Positions 18,301-30,789 of a stretch of 64,000 bases of DNA are shown here, one piece after another; within the stretch, counting starts at the first letter, position 1; every line of letters begins with the position of its first letter. Origin of the DNA: Euglena gracilis (lineage: Eukaryota; Euglenida; Euglenophyceae; Euglenales); contig CP154954.1 in assembly GCA_039621445.1 (NCBI GenBank), positions 35,449,703-35,513,702 on the forward strand. The letters are read 5' to 3'. The notes beneath the pieces are model-generated. The model worked only from the letters and a program-made list of their open reading frames with translations. It was not told where the DNA came from and made no database searches. The position numbers were made by a program, and so were the translations under genes.

Positions 18301-18960
18301 CAGGAGGCCTCCAAAGTCAGGGGACCCGTTGGTTTCATGATTGTCGTGGTTTAATGGTAAGAAAAACATGCAGCCAGAAGGTTGGTTGCAAGAAATGAGC
18401 AGGTTTAGATGGGTGCATTCGACCATTCCGGGGGACATTTACCAGGTCAGCCCAGGTTACCATGCAAAAATGGATCAAAATGGGCCTTACTCCGAGTTAC
18501 CGAATGGGTGTTCCAGGAGGCCTCCAAAGTCAGGGGACCCGTTGGTTTCATGATTGTCGTGGTTTATTGATAAGAAAAACATGCAGCCGGAAGGTTGGTT
18601 GCAAGAAATGAGCAGATTTAGATGGGTGCATTCGGCCGTTCCGGGGGACATTTACCAGGTCAGCCCAGGTTACCATGTAAAAATGGACCAAATTGGGCCT
18701 TACTCCGAGTAACCGAATGGGTGTTCCAGGAGGCCTCCAAAGTCAGGGGACCCGTTGGTTTCATGATTGTCGTGGTTTAATGGTAAGAAAAATATGCAGC
18801 CAGAAGGTTGGTTGCAAGACCTGAGCACATTTAGATGGGTGCATTCGACCATTCCGGGGGACATTTACCAGGTCAGCCCAGGTTACCATGTAAAAATGGA
18901 CCAAATTGGGCCTTACTCCAAGAAGTAACCGAATGGGTGTTCCAGGATGCCTCCAAAGTC
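15395..18960 (+). repeat. Higher-order duplication 1 (8 to 9 monomers)
   Basis: Rare variants recur at an offset of 1707 bp: AAAAGCATGC at 15594 and 17301, the GACGGGTTAATTCG variant, GAATAGGTTTTCC, GGCATCCAAAG and GGTCGCAAGG. Past about 16.4 kb the offset becomes 1920 bp (GGATCAAAATG at 16553 and 18473), because one extra monomer was inserted in the second copy. Edges are approximate. Confidence 0.85.
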
Positions 18961-19008
18961 AGGGGACCCATTGGTTTCATGATTGTCGTGGTTTAATGGT
19001 AAGAAAAA

Positions 19009-19040
19009 CATGCAGCCGGAAGGTTGGTTCCGGCTGCATG
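19009..19040 (+). repeat. Fold-back template-switch insertion in one monomer
   Basis: A 14-nt insertion (about 19030-19043) places TTCCGGCTGCATG directly downstream of CATGCAGCCGGAA, giving 13-bp perfect inverted arms (19009-19021 and 19028-19040) around a 6-nt loop. The inserted bases are the reverse complement of the adjacent monomer sequence. Confidence 0.92.
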
Positions 19041-19559
19041 GTTGCAAGAAATGAGCATATTTAGATGGGTGCATTCGACCATTCCGGGGGACATTTACCA
19101 GGTCAGCCCAGGTTACCATGTAAAAATGGACCAAATTGGGCCTTACTCCGAGTAACCGAATGGGTGTTCCAGGAGGCCTCCAAAGTCAGGAGACCCGTTG
19201 GGTTCATGATTGTCGTGGTTTAATGGTAAGAAAAACATGCAGCCGGAAGATTGTTTGCAAGAAATGAGCAGATTTAGGTGGGTGCATTCGGCCGTTCCGG
19301 GGGACATTTACCAGGTCAGCCCAGGTTACCATGTAAAAATGGACCAAATTGGGCCTTACTCCGAGTAACCGAATGGGTGTTCCAGGAGGCCTCCAAAGTC
19401 AGGGGACCCGTTGGTTTCATGATTGCCGTGGTTTAATGGTAAGAAAAACATGCAGCCGGAATGTTGGTTGCAAGAAATGAGCAGATTTAGATGGGTGCAT
19501 TCGACCATTCCGGGGGACATTTACCAGGTCAGCCCAGGTTACCATGCAAAAATGGACCA

Positions 19560-22500
19560 AAATGGGTCTTACTCCGAGTTACCGAATGGGTGTTCCAGGA
19601 GGCCTCCAAAGTCAGGGGACCCGTTGGTTTCATGATTGTCGTGGTTTAATGGTAAGAAAATAATGCAGCCAGAAGGTTGGTTGCAAGAAAGGAGCAGATT
19701 TAGATGGGTGCATTCGACCATTCCGGGGGACGTTTACCAGGTCAACCCAGGTTACCATGTAAAAATGGACCAAATTGGGCCTTACTCCGAGTAACCGAAT
19801 GGGTGTTCCAGGAGGCCTCCAAAGTCAGGGGACCCGTTGGTTTCATGATTGTCGTGGTTTAATGGTAAGAAAAACATGCAGCCGGAAGGTTGGTTGCAAG
19901 AACTGAGCACATTTAGATGGGTGCATTCGACCGTTCCGGGGGACATTTACCAGGTCAGCCCAGGTTACCAGGTATAAATGGACCAAATTGGGCCTTACTC
20001 CGAGTAACCGAATGGGTGTTCCAGGAGGCCTCCAAAGTCAGGGGACCCGTTGGTTTCATGATTGTCGTGGTTTAATGGTAAGAAAAACATGAAGCGGGAA
20101 TGTTGGTTGCAAGAACTGAGCAAATTTAGATGGGTGCATTCGACCGTTCCGGGGGACATTTACCAGGTCAGCCCAGGTTACCAGGTATAATCAGACCAAA
20201 TTGGGTCTTACTCCGAGTAACCGAATGGGTGTTCCAGGAGGCCTCCAAAGTCAGTGGACCCGTTGGTTTCATGATTGTCGTGGTTTAATGGTAAGAAAAA
20301 CATGCAGCGGGATTGTTGGTTGCAAGAAATGAGCAGATTTAGATGGGTGCATTCGACCATTCCGGGGGACATTTACCAGGTCAGCCCAGGTTACCGTGCA
20401 AAAATGGACCAAATTGGGCCTTACTCCGAGTAACCGAATGGGTGTTCCAGGAGGCCTCCAAAGTCAAGGGACCCGTTGGTTTCATGATTGTCGTGGTTTA
20501 ATGGTAGAAAAAACATTCAGCGGGACTGTTGGTTGCAAGAAATGAGCAGATTTAGATGGGTGCATTCGACCATTCCGGGGGACATTTACCAGGTCAGCCC
20601 AGGTTACCATGTAAAAATGGACCAAATTGGGCCTTACTCCGAGTTACCGAATGGGTGTTCCAGGAGGCCTCCAAAGTCAGGGGACCCGTTGGTTTCATGA
20701 TTGTCGTGGTTTAATGGTAAAAAAAAGATGCAGCGCGAATGTTGGTTGCAAGAAATGAGCAGATTTAGATGGGTGCATTCGACCATTCCGGGGGACATTT
20801 ACCAGGTCAGCCCAGGTTACCATGTAAAAATGGACCAAATTGGGCCTTACTCAGAGTCACCGAATGGGTGCTCCAGGAGGCCTCCAAAGTCCAGGGGACC
20901 CGTTGGTTTCATGATTGTCGTGGTTTAATGGTAAGAAAAACATGCACCGGGAATGTTGGTTGCAAGAAATGAGCAGATTTAGATGGGTGCGTTCGACCAT
21001 TCCGGGGGACATTTACCAGGTCAGCCCAGGTTACCATGTAAAAATGGACCAAATTGGGCCTTACTCCGAGTAACCGAACGGGTGTTCCAGGAGGCCTCCA
21101 AAGTCCAGGGGACCCGTTGGTTTCATGATTGTCGTGGTTTAATTGTAAGAAAAACATGCACCGGGAATGTTGGTTGCAAGAAATGAGCAGATTTAGATGG
21201 GTGCATTCGACCATTCCGGGGGACACTTACCAGGTCAGCCCAGGTTACCATGCAAAAATGGACCAAAATGGGTCTTACTCCGAGGAACCGAATGGGTGTT
21301 CCAGGAGGCCTCCAAAGTCAGGGGACCCGTTGGTTTCATGATTGTCGTGGTTTAATGGTAAGAAAATAATGCAGCCAGAAGGTTGGTTGCAAGAAAGGAG
21401 CAGATTTAGATGGGTGCATTCGACCATTCCGGGGGACGTTTACCAGGTCAACCCAGGTTACCATGTAAAAATGGACCAAATTGGGCCTTACTCCGAGTAA
21501 CCGAATGGGTGTTCCAGGAGGCCTCCAAAGTCAGGGGACCCGTTGGTTTCATGATTGTCGTGTTTTAATGGTAAGAAAAACATGCAGCCGGAAGGTTGGT
21601 TGCAAGAACTGAGCACATTTAGATGGGTGCATTCGACCGTTCCGGGGGACATTTACCAGGTCAGCCCAGGTTACCAGGTATAAATGGACCAAATTGGGCC
21701 TTACTCCGAGTAACCGAATGGGTGTTCCAGGAGGCCTCCAAAGTCAGGGGACCCGTTGGTTTCATGATTGTCGTGGTTTAATGGTAAGAAAAACATGAAG
21801 CGGGAATGTTGGTTGCAAGAACTGAGCAAATTTAGATGGGTGCATTCGACCGTTCCGGGGGACATTTACCAGGTCAGCCCAGGTTACCAGGTATAAATGG
21901 ACCAAATTGGGTCTTACTCCGAGTAACCGAATGGGTGTTCCAGGAGGCCTCCAAAGTCAGTGGACCCGTTGGTTTCATGATTGTCGTGGTTTAATGGTAA
22001 GAAAAACATGCAGCGGGATTGTTGGTTGCAAGAAATGAGCAGATTTAGATGGGTGCATTCGACCATTCCGGGGGACATTTACCAGGTCAGCCCAGGTTAC
22101 CGTGCAAAAATGGACCAAATTGGGCCTTACTCCGAGTAACCGAATGGGTGTTCCAGGAGGCCTCCAAAGTCAGGGGACCCGTTGGTTTCATGATTGTCGT
22201 GGTTTAATGGTAGAAAAAACATTCAGCGGGACTGTTGGTTGCAAGAAATGAGCAGATTTAGATGGGTGCATTCGACCATTCCGGGGGACATTTACCAGGT
22301 CAGCCCAGGTTACCATGTAAAAATGGACCAAATTGGGCCTTACTCCGAGTTACCGAATGGGTGTTCCAGGAGGCCTCCAAAGTCAGGGGACCCGTTGGTT
22401 TCATGATTGTCGTGGTTTAATGGTAAAAAAAAGATGCAGCGCGAATGTTGGTTGCAAGAAATGAGCAGATTTAGATGGGTGCATTCGACCATTCCGGGGG

Positions 22501-22970
22501 ACATTTACCAGGTCAGCCCAGGTTACCATGTAAAAATGGACCAAATTGGGCCTTACTCAGAGTCACCGAATGGGTGCTCCAGGAGGCCTCCAAAGTCCAG
22601 GGGACCCGTTGGTTTCATGATTGTCGTGGTTTAATGGTAAGAAAAACATGCACCGGGAATGTTGGTTGCAAGAAATGAGCAGATTTAGATGGGTGCGTTC
22701 GACCATTCCGGGGGACATTTACCAGGTCAGCCCAGGTTACCATGTAAAAATGGACCAAATTGGGCCTTACTCCGAGTTACCGAACGGGTGTTCCAGGAGG
22801 CCTCCAAAGTCCAGGGGACCCGTTGGTTTCATGATTGTCGTGGTTTAATGGTAAGAAAAACATGCACCGGGAATGTTGGTTGCAAGAAATGAGCAGACTT
22901 AGATGGGTGCATTCGACCATTCCGGGGGACATTTACCAGGTCAGCCCAGGTTACCATGTAAAAATGGACC
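19560..22970 (+). repeat. Higher-order duplication 2 (8 monomers, 1706 bp)
   Basis: A chain of rare variants repeats at exactly 1706 bp: TAATGCAGCC at 19661 and 21367, the AGGTATAA monomers, the CATGAAGCGGG monomer, AGTCAGTGGACCC, ATTCAGCGGGACTG at 20515 and 22221, and the GCGCGAATG monomer. This is a recent tandem duplication of an eight-monomer block. Edges are approximate. Confidence 0.88.
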
Positions 22971-25900
22971 AAATTGGGCCTTACTCCGAGTTACCGAATG
23001 GGTGTTCCAGGAGGCCTCCAAAGTCAGGGGACCCGTTGGTTTCATGATTGTCGTGGTTTAATGGTAAGAAAACATGCACCGGGAATGTTGGTTGCAAGAA
23101 ATGAGCAGATTTAGATGGGTGCATTCGACCATTCCGGGGGACATTTACCAGGTCAGCCCAGGTTACCATGTAAAAATGGACCAAATTGGGCCTTACTCCG
23201 AGTTACCGAATGGGTGTTCCAGGAGGCCTCCAAAGTCAGGGGACCCGTTGGTTTCATGATTGTCGTGGTTTAATGGTAAGAAAAACATGCAGCCGGAAGG
23301 TTGGTTGCAAGAAATGAGCAGATTTAGATGGGTGCATTCGACCATTCCGGGGGACATTTACCAGGTCAGCCCAGGTTACCATGTAAAAATGGACCAAATT
23401 GGGCCTTACTCCGAGTTACCGAATGGGTGTTCCAGGAGGCCTCCAAAGTCAGGGGACCCGTTGGTTTCATGATTGTCGTGGTTTAACGGTAAGAAAAACA
23501 TGCAGCGGGAATGTTGGTTGCAAGAAATGAGCAGATTTAGATGGGTGCATTCGACCATTCCGGGGGACATTTACCAGGTCAGCCCAGGTTACCATGTATA
23601 AATGGACCAAATTGGGCCTTACTCAGAGTCACCGAATGGGTGCTCCAGGAGGCCTCCAAAGTCCAGGGGACCCGTTGGTTTCATGATTGTCGTGGTTTAA
23701 TGGTAAGAAAAACGTGCAGCGGGAATGTTGGTTGCAAGAAATGAGCAGATTTAGATGGGTGCGTTCGACCATTCCGGGGGACATTTACCAGGTCAGCCCA
23801 GGTTACCATGTAAAAATGGACCAAATTGGGCCTTACTCCGAGTTACCGAATGGGTGTTCCAGGAGGCCTCCAAAGTCAGGGGACCCGTTGGTTTCATGAT
23901 TGTCGTGGTTTAATGGTAAGAAAAACATGCAGCGGGAATGTTGGTTGCAAGAAAGGAGCAGATTTAGATGGGTGCATTCGACCATTCCGGGGGACATTTA
24001 CCAGGTCAGCCCAGGTTACCATGTAAAAAAGGACCAAAATGGGCCTTACTCCGAGTAACCGAATGGGTGTTCCAGGAGGCCTCCAAAGTCAGGGGACCCG
24101 TTGGTTTCATGATTGTCGTGGTTTAATGGTAAGAAAAACATGCACCGGGAATGTTGGTTGCAAGAAATGAGCAGATTTAGATGGGTGCGTTCGACCATTC
24201 CGGGGGACATTTACCAGGTCAGCCCAGGTTACCATGTAAAAATGGACCAAATTGGGCCTTACTCAGAGTCACCGAATGGGTGCTCCAGGAGGCCTCCAAA
24301 GTCCAGGGGACCCGTTGGTTTCATGATTGTCGTGGTTTAATGGTAAGAAAAACATGCACCGGGAATGTTGGTTGCAAGAAATGAGCAGATTTAGATGGGT
24401 GCGTTCGACCATTCCGGGGGACATTTACCAGGTCAGCCCAGGTTACCATGTAAAAATGGACCAAATTGGGCCTTACTCCGAGTTACCGAATGGGTGTTCC
24501 AGGAGGCCTCCAAAGTCCAGGGGACCCGTTGGTTTCATGATTGTCGTGGTTTAATGGTAAAAAAAACATGCACCGGGAATGTTGGTTGCAAGAAATGAGC
24601 AGATTTAGATGGGTGCATTCGACCATTCCGGGGGACATTTACCAGGTCAGCCCAGGTTACCATGTAAAATGGACCAAATTGGGCCTTACTCCGAGTTACC
24701 GAATGGGTGTTCCAGGAGGCCTCCAAAGTCAGGGGACCCGTTGGTTTCATGATTGTCGTGGTTTAATGGTAAGAAAAACATGCAGCGGGAATGTTGGTTG
24801 CAAGAAATGAGCAGATTTAGATGGGTGCATTCGACCATTCCGGGGGACATTTACCAGGTCAGCCCAGGTTACCATGTAAAAATGGACCAAATTGGGCCTT
24901 ACTCCGAGTTACCGAATGGGTGTTCCAGGAGGCCTCCAAAGTCAGGGGACCCGTTGGTTTCATGATTGTCGTGGTTTAATGGTAAGAAAAACATGCAGCC
25001 GGAAGGTTGGTTGCAAGAAATGAGCAGATTTAGATGGGTGCATTCGACCATTCCGGGGGACATTTACCAGGTCAGCCCAGGTTACCATGTAAAAATGGAC
25101 CAAATTGGGCCTTACTCCGAGTTACCGAATGGGTGTTCCAGGAGGCCTCCAAAGTCAGGGGACCCGTTGGTTTCATGATTGTCGTGGTTTAACGGTAAGA
25201 CCAAACATGCAGCGGGAATGTTGGTTGCAAGAAATGAGCAGATTTAGATGGGTGCATTCGACCATTCCGGGGGACATTTACCAGGTCAGCCCAGGTTACC
25301 ATGTAAAATGGACCAAATTGGGCCTTACTCAGAGTCACCGAATCGGTGCTCCAGGAGGCCTCCAAAGTCCAGGGGACCCGTTGGTTTCATGATTGTCGTG
25401 GTTTAATGGTAAGAAAAACGTGCAGCGGGAATGTTGGTTGCAAGAAATGAGCAGATTTAGATGGGTGCATTCGACCATTCCGGGGGACATTTACCAGGTC
25501 AGCCCAGGTTACCATGTAAAAATGGACCAAATTGGGCCTTACTCCGAGTAGACGAATGGGTGTTCCAGGAGGCCTCCAAAGTCAGGGGACCCGTTGGTTT
25601 CATGATTGTCGTGGTTTAATGGTAAGAAAAACATGCAGCGGGAATGTTGGTTGCAAGAAATGAGCAGATTTAGATGGGTGCATTCGACCATTCCGGGGGA
25701 CATTTACCAGGTCAGCCCAGGTTACCATGTAAAAAAGGACCAAATTGGGCCTTACTCCGAGTAACCGAATGGGTGTTCCAGGAGGCCTCCAAAGTCAGGG
25801 GACCCGTTGGTTTCATGATTGTCGTGGTTTAATGGTAAGAAAAACATGCAGCCGGAATGTTGGTTGCAAGAAATGAGCAGATTTAGATGGGTGCATTCGA

Positions 25901-28900
25901 CCATTCCGGGGGACATTTACCAGGTCAGCCCAGGTTACCATGTAAAAATGGACCAAATTGGGCCTTACTCCGAGTAACCGAATGGGTGTTCCAGGAGGCC
26001 TCCAAAGTCAGGGGACCCGTTGGTTTCATGATTGTCGTGGTTTCATGGTAAGAAAAACATGCAGCGGGAATGTTGGTTGCAAGAAACGAGCAGATTTAGA
26101 TGGGTGCATTCGACCATTCCGGGGGACATTTACCAGGTCAGCCCAGGTTACCATGTAAAAATGGACCAAATTGGGCCTTACTCCGAGTAACCGAATGGGT
26201 GTTCCAGGAGGCCTCCAAAGTCAGGGGACCCGTTGGTTTCATGATTGTCGTGGTTTAATGGTAAGAAAAACATGCAGCGGGAATGTTGGTTGCAAGAAAC
26301 GAGCAGATTTAGATGGGTGCATTCGACCATTCCGGGGGACATTTACCAGGTCAGCCCAGCTTACCATGTATAAATGGACCAAATTGGGCCTTACTCAGAG
26401 TCACCGAATGGGTGTTCCAGGAGGCCTCCAAAGTCAGGGGACCCGTTGGTTTCATGATTGTCGTGGTTTAATGGTAAGAAAAACATGCAGCGGGAATGTT
26501 GGTTGCAAGAAATGAGCAATTTAGATGGGTGCATTCGACCATTCCGGGGGACATTTACCAGGTCAGCCCAGGTTACCATGTAAAAATGGACCAAATTGGG
26601 CCTTACTCCGAGTTACCGAATGGGTTCTCCAGGAGGCCTCCAAAGTCAGGGGACCCGTTGGTTTCATGATTGTCGTGGTTTAATGGTAAGAAAAACATGC
26701 AGCGGGAATGTTGGTTGCAAGAAATGAGCAGATTTAGATGGGTGCATTCGACCATTCCGGGGGACATTTACCAGGTCAGCCCAGGTTACCATGTAAAAAT
26801 GGACCAAATTGGGCCTTACTCCGAGTCACGGATTGGGTGCTCCAGGAGGCCTCCAAAGTCAGGGGACCCGTTGGTTTCATGATTGTCGTGGTTTAATGGT
26901 AAGAAAAACATGCAGCGGGAAGGTTGGTTGCAAGAAATGAGCAGATTTAGATGGGTGCATTCGACCATTCCGGGGGACATTTACCAGGTCAGCCCAGGTT
27001 ACCATGTAAAATGGACCAAATTGGGCCTTACTCCGAGTAACCGAATGGGTGTTCCAGGAGGCCTCCAAAGTCAGGGGACCCGTTGGTTTCATGATTGTCG
27101 TGGTTTAATGGTAAGAAAAACATGCAGCGGGAATGTTGGTTGCAAGAAATGAGCATTTAGATGGGTGCATTCGACCATTCCGGGGGACATTTACCAGGTC
27201 AGCCCAGGTTACCATGTAAAAATGGACCAAATTGGGCCTTACTCCGAGTAACCGAATGGGTGTTCCAGGAGGCCTCCAAAGTCAGGGGACCCGTTGGTTT
27301 CATGATTGTCGTGGTTTAATGGTAAGAAAACATGCAGCGGGAATGTTGGTTGCAAGAAATGAGCAGATTTAGATGGGTGCATTCGACCATTCCGGGGGAC
27401 ATTTACCAGGTCAGCCCAGGTTACCATGTAAAAATGGACCAAATTGGGCCTTACTCCGAGTAACCGAATGGGTGTTCCAGGAGGCCTCCAAAGTCAGGGG
27501 ACCCGTTGGTTTCATGATTGTCGTGGTTTAATGGTAAGAAAAACATGCAGCGGGAATGTTGGTTGCAAGAAATGAGCACGTTTAGATGGGTGCATTCGAC
27601 CATTCCGGGGGACATTTACCAGGTCAGCCCAGGTTACCATGTAAAAATGGACCAAATTGGGCCTTACTCCGAGTAACCGAATGGGTGTTCCAGGAGGCCT
27701 CCAAAGTCAGGGGACCCGTTGGTTTCATGATTGTCGTGGTTTAATGGTAAGAAAAACATGCAGCGGGAATGTTGGTTGCAAGAAATGAGCATTTTTAGAT
27801 GGGTGCATTCGACCATTCCGGGGGACATTTACCAGGTCAGCCCAGGTTACCATGTAAAAATGGACCAAATTGGGCCTACTCCGAGTAACCGAATGGGTGT
27901 TCCAGGAGGCCTCCAAAGTCAGGGGACCCGTTGGTTTCATGATTGTCGTGGTTTAATGGTAAGAAAAACATGCAGCGGGAATGTTGGTTGCAAGAAATGA
28001 GCACATTTAGATGGGTGCATTCGACCATTCCGGGGGACATTTACCAGGTCAGCCCAGGTTACCATGTAAAAATGGACCAAATTGGGCCTTACTCCGAGTA
28101 ACCGAATGGGTGTTCCAGGAGGCCTCCAAAGTCAGGGGACCCGTTGGTTTCATGATTGTCGTGGTTTAATGGTAAGAAAAACATGCAGCCGGAAGGTTGG
28201 TTGCAAGAAATGAGCAGATTTAGATGGGTGCATTCGACCATTCCGGGGGACATTTACCAGGTCAGCCCAGGTTACCATGTAAAAATGGACCAAATTGGGC
28301 CTTACTCCGAGTAACCGAATGGGTGTTCCAGGAGGCCTCCAAAGTCAGGGGACCCGTTGGTTTCATGATTGTCGTGGTTTAATGGTAAGAAAAACATGCA
28401 GCCGGAAGGTTGGTTGCAAGAAATGAGCAGATTTAGATGGGTGCATTCGACCATTCCGGGGGACATTTACCAGGTCAGCCCAGGTTACCATGTAAAAATG
28501 GACCAAATTGGGCCTTACTCCGAGTAACCGAATGGGTGTTCCAGGAGGCCTCCAAAGTCAGGGGACCCGTTGGTTTCATGATTGTCGTGGTTTAATGGTA
28601 AGAAAAACATGCAGCGGGAATGTTGGTTGCAAGAAATGAGCAGATTTAGATGGGTGCATTCGACCATTCCGGGGGACATTTACCAGGTCAGCCCAGGTTA
28701 CCATGTAAAAATGGACCAAATTGGGCCTTACTCCGAGTAACCGAATGGGTGTTCCAGGAGGCCTCCAAAGTCAGGGGACCCGTTGGTTTCATGATTGTCG
28801 TGGTTTAATGGTAAGAAAAACATGCAGCGGGAATGTTGGTTGCAAGAAATGAGCAGATTTAGATGGGTGCATTCGACCATTCCGGGGGACATTTACCAGG

Positions 28901-28925
28901 TCAGCCCAGGTTACCATGTAAAAAT

Positions 28926-28991
28926 GGACCAAATTGGGCCTTACTCCGAGTAACCGAATGGGTGTTCCAGGAGTAAGGCCCAATTGGGTCC
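28926..28991. repeat. Inversion junction of the satellite (fold-back)
   Basis: Array orientation flips here. A 22-bp arm (28926-28947) is matched by its reverse complement at 28970-28991 around 22 nt of spacer. GGAG at 28970-28973 belongs to both orientations, so 4 bp of microhomology marks the join. Confidence 0.88.
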
Positions 28992-29391
28992 ATTTTTACA
29001 TTGTAACCTGGGCTGACCTGGTAAACGTCCCCCGGAATGGTCGAATGCACACATCTAAACGTGCTCATCTCTTGCAACCAACACTCCTGCTGCACGTCTT
29101 TTTTACCATTAAACCACGACAATGACGAAACCAACGGGTCCCCAGACTTTGGAGGCCTCCTGGAACACCCATTCGGTTACTCGGAGTAAGGCCCGATTTG
29201 GTCCATTTTTGCATGGTAGCCTGGGCTGAATCTGGTAAACATCCCCCGGAATGGTCGAATGCACCCATCTACATGTGCTCATTTCTGGCAACCAACGTTC
29301 CCGCTGCATGTTTTTCTTAACAAAAAACCACGACAATCATGAAACCAATGGGTTCCCAGACTTTGGAGGCCTACTGGAACACCCATTCGGT
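28970..29391 (-). repeat. Inverted satellite island, left of element 2
   Basis: Two minus-oriented monomers, noticeably more diverged than the flanking array. They end in TTCGGT (29386-29391), the left copy of the element 2 target duplication. Confidence 0.93.
29386..29391. repeat. Left target-site duplication of element 2
   Basis: TTCGGT directly abuts TGTATG at the element end. The right flank has TTCCGT. In an uninterrupted inverted monomer this reads TTCGGTTACTCGG, so the two flanks join correctly if one copy is removed. One mismatch suggests age. Confidence 0.7.
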
Positions 29392-29817
29392 TGTATGACG
29401 ATGACCCGGTTAATCGTCTCCGCCGTGTGGTGGTTCATCACACCAGCATACGGTGGGAGGCGACGAGAGCCTGATGGCCGAGATGACCGCGCTTCCGCGG
29501 GCATCGGGGTTAACCTGGCACTGCTGCTGGCTTCAGGGTTTCCCTGAGCCGCAGTCCGCACAGGTGGCTGTGTACCGTATCGGTACGCATATTGGTCAGG
29601 TTGAGGGTGAGTGGTGGGCGGTCCTCCGCCTGGCTCCCTTCCACCGGGCAGCATGTTACCGCCCGGGATCGTCCGGTAAGGTGGTTGGGTTGTTGTTGGG
29701 TTGGGTTGGTTGTGGGTTGGTAAAAAAAAATTCTGCGGAAAGGAAGAATGATAGGATGAATGATAGAATGACAGAATGATAAAAGAGAAGAAAAAAACAT
29801 GTTTTTCACATGCGTTG
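29392..29817 (-). other. 3' untranslated tail of element 2
   Basis: Non-coding as far as I can tell; an open frame across it (29337-29654) runs into satellite. It holds a sense-strand pyrimidine-rich tract (about 29730-29800), a GGTTG-rich low-complexity stretch (29675-29722) and perfect hairpins: CCGCG-CTTC-CGCGG (29487-29500), TCAGGG-TTT-CCCTGA (29533-29547), GTACCG-TAT-CGGTAC (29572-29586) and CCGGGC/GCCCGG (29644-29666). No polypurine tract is seen where Ty3-type elements would have one. Confidence 0.6.
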
Positions 29818-30789
29818 TCAAAAACTTGTCATGTAAACATCAATGTTATGCTTCTTGTTCCACAGCTTCCAATCTTGCTTGACATACCCAACAAAACTGG
29901 TTGCTGGCTCCCAAGTGTCCTCCTCGAGCCCACACCCTTTCCAGCGGACTTTCCAAAGGTGCATACCTTTGTCGATTTTGTGATCGATGATTTTATGGAC
30001 TACAAAATCGTCCGTCTCAGGTAATCTGGAACGGGGTTTGAAGTGCAGACAAGGGATGGGTTTCCCATCCGGTGGTGACAGGTATGGCTTGAAGTCGTCC
30101 ATGTGAACGTCCTCAACACCATTCGGTAATGCAACCTTGTAACGCCCGCTGGTACCTAGTCTTTCTAGGATTTCACAGGGGCCGAGCCAGAGGGGGTCCA
30201 GCTTGGAAGACTGCATGCGAGTACGGCTATTCCGTACCCAAACGCGGTCACCGGGACTATACACAGGTGACTTGAAATTCTGCAAAAACGATTTCCGTTT
30301 ATTTGCATGAATTTCAGTGACTCGCTTCTGGACTGCAGAACGTAGATTTTCTACTTCCGCAAACCAGGTCTCGCAACTGACACTCGTTCCGGCGGGTCTC
30401 TCCGAAGGCACATCCCCTACGGCCGGAGGGTCCCGTGAGAAAACTACTTTATAGGGGGAGTGAGACAAAACCAACCCTGGTAGGGTATTCATACAAAACA
30501 AAGACCATGGTATAACTGATATCCAGTTACTGCGCGATTCAGCCAGTGAAAGGCGAAGCATATTCACGACGGATTTCACGGCTGCCTCGGCTCTACCATT
30601 GCCTTTGGGTCGGTATATAATTGAAAAATGTTGCTCGATTCCGAGTAAACCGCATAAAGTGGTGAAAAACCTTGAAGAAATCAAATGGTCTTGATCACTC
30701 ACTATTTCATTCGGTAAACCATTAAGCAAATACATTTTTCCAAAAATGTAGCTGCCAAACTTTGGGCATCCAACCCTGACTTCTGGCAT
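29818..30789 (-). CDS. Integrase C-terminal half with intact chromodomain, element 2
   Basis: Carries the SDQD and GRAEAA catalytic segments (Asp 32, Glu 68 of this frame, 35 residues between), the GPY/F-like region, and a full chromodomain at about 261-303 (DDFVVHKIIDHK, WKVRWKG, EEDTWEPATSFVGY), ending 20 residues later. Chromodomains in chromoviruses bind methylated histone H3 and steer insertion to heterochromatin, fitting the satellite location. The first 20 or so codons are out of frame with the upstream integrase; the break near 30720-30775 separates it from the 410-codon frame. Element 1 shares the sequence up to WKVRWKG and then diverges. Confidence 0.9.
   Translation of the reverse strand: MPEVRVGCPKFGSYIFGKMYLLNGLPNEIVSDQDHLISSRFFTTLCGLLGIEQHFSIIYRPKGNGRAEAAVKSVVNMLRLSLAESRSNWISVIPWSLFCMNTLPGLVLSHSPYKVVFSRDPPAVGDVPSERPAGTSVSCETWFAEVENLRSAVQKRVTEIHANKRKSFLQNFKSPVYSPGDRVWVRNSRTRMQSSKLDPLWLGPCEILERLGTSGRYKVALPNGVEDVHMDDFKPYLSPPDGKPIPCLHFKPRSRLPETDDFVVHKIIDHKIDKGMHLWKVRWKGCGLEEDTWEPATSFVGYVKQDWKLWNKKHNIDVYMTSF

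Larger units (their letters stand above)
13441..28969 (+). repeat. 213-bp satellite array, block B
   Basis: About 73 plus-oriented monomers. The first 9 kb is the most divergent part of the window's satellite, with many private substitutions, and contains two segmental duplications of 8-9 monomers. After about 23 kb the copies become more uniform. StuI (AGGCCT) would cut nearly every monomer once. Some copies read TATAAA instead of TAAAAA after CCATG; I attach no function to that. No gene is seen in this stretch. Confidence 0.97.
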
